DNA of 13,344 bases from Acidobacteriaceae bacterium (GTDB taxonomy: Bacteria > Acidobacteriota > Terriglobia > Terriglobales > Acidobacteriaceae), in assembly GCA_030838305.1 (NCBI GenBank), contig JAUTWY010000526.1, forward strand, positions 1-13,344, given 5' to 3'. Both the position numbers and the translations under genes were made by a program. Below the pieces are notes generated by a model, which saw only the letters and a program-made list of their open reading frames with translations, was not told the origin of the DNA and searched no databases. The first letter of the stretch is position 1. Each line of letters begins with the position of its first letter. Below, one piece after another: positions 12,194-13,344 of the stretch.

Positions 12194-13344
12194 ATGCAGC
12201 TCTATGCCAAATGCGCCCTGTTACCGCTTCTGTTCTGCGCGGCCATCCCTGCCGCGTGGCCACAGCAGAAGCCGGGCCAGGCGGTGCGAGCCACTCGCGA
12301 AGACCCGAGCCTGCCGCACAAAGCGAGGCCCCTGACGCTGGATGAAGGTTTAGCGATTCTCAATGCCGCATTGGATTCCCGCCATCATCGGGGTTTCACC
12401 AGCGATTGTTCGCATTTTGTTCACGGCCTGTACGAGCGCGCCGGCTTCCCTTATGCCTACGCTCCTTCCTCGGATCTGTATGCCGGGATCGACGAATTTC
12501 GGCGTGTGACCAATCCGCAGCCCGGCGATTTGGCTGTCTGGCGCGGACATGCGGGGATTGTGGTCAATCCCGCCCAGCATTCCTTTTTCAGCCTGCTGCG
12601 TTCCGGCCCCGGAGTCGGTTCGTACAATTCCTCATACTGGAGACGGCGGGGACAACCGCGTTTCTTTCGTTATGTCCGCGCTGTTCCCGGCGGCGTGTTC
12701 ACCAGTTCGGTCCGAAACGCGAGCCTGCGGCCGACAGCCTTAGACAACACGGATGGCCGCGAGCCGGATGCCGACGACGCAATCTCTGATCCCCCAGACT
12801 CTGATTTACCAAATTCTGATTTACCAGAAGAACCCTCCAACCACAGCGCTCATGTTGCCACGCGACCCGCGCAGCGGTCGAATGCAATCATTCCTCCGCT
12901 TTCCGTGGTGAATTCCATTCATCCCAAGCCTGACCAGATTGCAGCAGTTTTCCTTCAAGCGTGCGCCGACTCCGAGCAGACGCTTCGTGGCCGTGACCTC
13001 TTCAAGTCATCTCAACCGCTGATTGTCTTCGAGCATTTCAGCGTGAGGAAAGTGCACATCGCAGGAAACCAGAACTGGGTTGACGTCCAAATCGACGAAC
13101 TGCTTTCTATCACGGGTGGCGTAGCGGACGCGCACAAGCATTCGAAACGCCAGCGCTGGGCCTTGATTCGCCGCGACTACAGCAGTTGGGAGCTGTCCCC
13201 TCCACGCGATACCCTCTACCTGCCACAATCCATCGCCGCGCGCGTCCTAGCACAACAACTCGCACAACTCACTACAGAGAGTTCCAACACACCGGGCAGG
13301 CCGCAGGAAAAAGCTGAGTTGGCGCGACTTCTAAACGTCCTATT
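12194..13344 (+). CDS. Secreted NlpC/P60-like cysteine peptidase, partial at the window edge
   Basis: Open from ATG 12194 to the window end (383 codons, no stop), so the C-terminus is missing. Residues 1-23 look like a signal peptide (MQLYAKCALLPLLFCAAIPA). The domain at about 50-162 has the NlpC/P60 pattern: TSDCSHFVHGLYERAGFPY (69-87) with catalytic Cys72, QPGDLAVWRGHAGIVV (109-124) with His119, and a probable third polar residue at Asn125 or His129. Such enzymes usually cleave cell-wall peptides. A variable acidic linker follows (about 180-215), holding three tandem copies of a 15-base unit. An unrecognised region follows (235-383) with FSVRKVHIAGNQNWVDVQID and RRDYSSWELSPPRDTLYLPQ, looking folded. 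The three cysteine-peptidase positions are inferred by motif; substrate unknown. Confidence 0.8.
   Translation, partial: MQLYAKCALLPLLFCAAIPAAWPQQKPGQAVRATREDPSLPHKARPLTLDEGLAILNAALDSRHHRGFTSDCSHFVHGLYERAGFPYAYAPSSDLYAGIDEFRRVTNPQPGDLAVWRGHAGIVVNPAQHSFFSLLRSGPGVGSYNSSYWRRRGQPRFFRYVRAVPGGVFTSSVRNASLRPTALDNTDGREPDADDAISDPPDSDLPNSDLPEEPSNHSAHVATRPAQRSNAIIPPLSVVNSIHPKPDQIAAVFLQACADSEQTLRGRDLFKSSQPLIVFEHFSVRKVHIAGNQNWVDVQIDELLSITGGVADAHKHSKRQRWALIRRDYSSWELSPPRDTLYLPQSIAARVLAQQLAQLTTESSNTPGRPQEKAELARLLNVL
12785..12829 (+). repeat. Three tandem 15-base units inside the NlpC-like gene
   Basis: TCTGATCCCCCAGAC, TCTGATTTACCAAAT and TCTGATTTACCAGAA follow each other in frame and encode SDPPD-SDLPN-SDLPE. 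They sit in the disordered linker between the peptidase domain and the C-terminal region, where copy-number change would be tolerated. Confidence 0.7.

Noticed and set aside
12406..12789. 127-codon plus-strand frame
   Set aside because: Out-of-frame shadow of the NlpC/P60-like gene, which stays open from 12194 to the edge.

Overview
This GC-rich window looks like the chromosome of an Acidobacteriota-type soil or sediment bacterium. That is an inference from the style of the S21, MtaB, zinc-ribbon and secreted proteins and from the mixture of Shine-Dalgarno (SD)-led and apparently leaderless genes; no 16S rRNA or other taxonomic marker is present. I find eleven intact genes (two of them hypothetical), one gene running off the right edge, one likely small proline-rich gene, and two broken genes. 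There is no tRNA, rRNA, CRISPR array or intact insertion sequence.

Layout, left to right. 226-2074: a secreted, Met/His-rich predicted outer-membrane barrel protein followed by a four-helix membrane protein of unknown function. 2131-2844: an AT-rich control region and a decayed toxin-antitoxin pair, a ribbon-helix-helix-like antitoxin plus a Fic/Doc toxin; removing two extra bases restores the Fic motif HGFLDGNKR. 2905-5929: methionine sulfoxide reductase msrA (minus), a secreted BNR/sialidase-like repeat protein (plus) and class 1B dihydroorotate dehydrogenase pyrD (minus). 6120-6626: a small secreted His-rich protein, followed by an intergenic mosaic of hairpins and short extragenic repeats.

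6954-7621: an apparently intact Phd/VapC-type toxin-antitoxin operon with overlapping genes. 7743-8531: ribosomal protein S21 (rpsU, TTG start, good promoter, hairpin at the 3' end) and a double zinc-ribbon protein behind a leader with two hairpins. 8615-10084: the tRNA methylthiotransferase mtaB, about 40 residues longer than usual between its first two domains. 10085-10729: mostly non-coding, with a 53-codon proline-rich ORF on the minus strand. 10730-12022: a CPA2-type cation/proton antiporter. 12194 to the edge: a secreted NlpC/P60-like cysteine peptidase with an uncharacterised C-terminal part.

The window is a set of mostly single-gene units (translation: rpsU, mtaB; redox repair: msrA; pyrimidine synthesis: pyrD; envelope proteins), not one pathway. 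I did not find a convincing large undescribed system. The best leads are the small proline-rich ORF, the recurring TAnnnT box 6-8 bases before start codons that lack an SD (pyrD, antitoxin, mtaB, NlpC-like gene), the fossil Fic/Doc module a few kilobases from a live PIN module, and the Met-rich barrel with its membrane neighbour.
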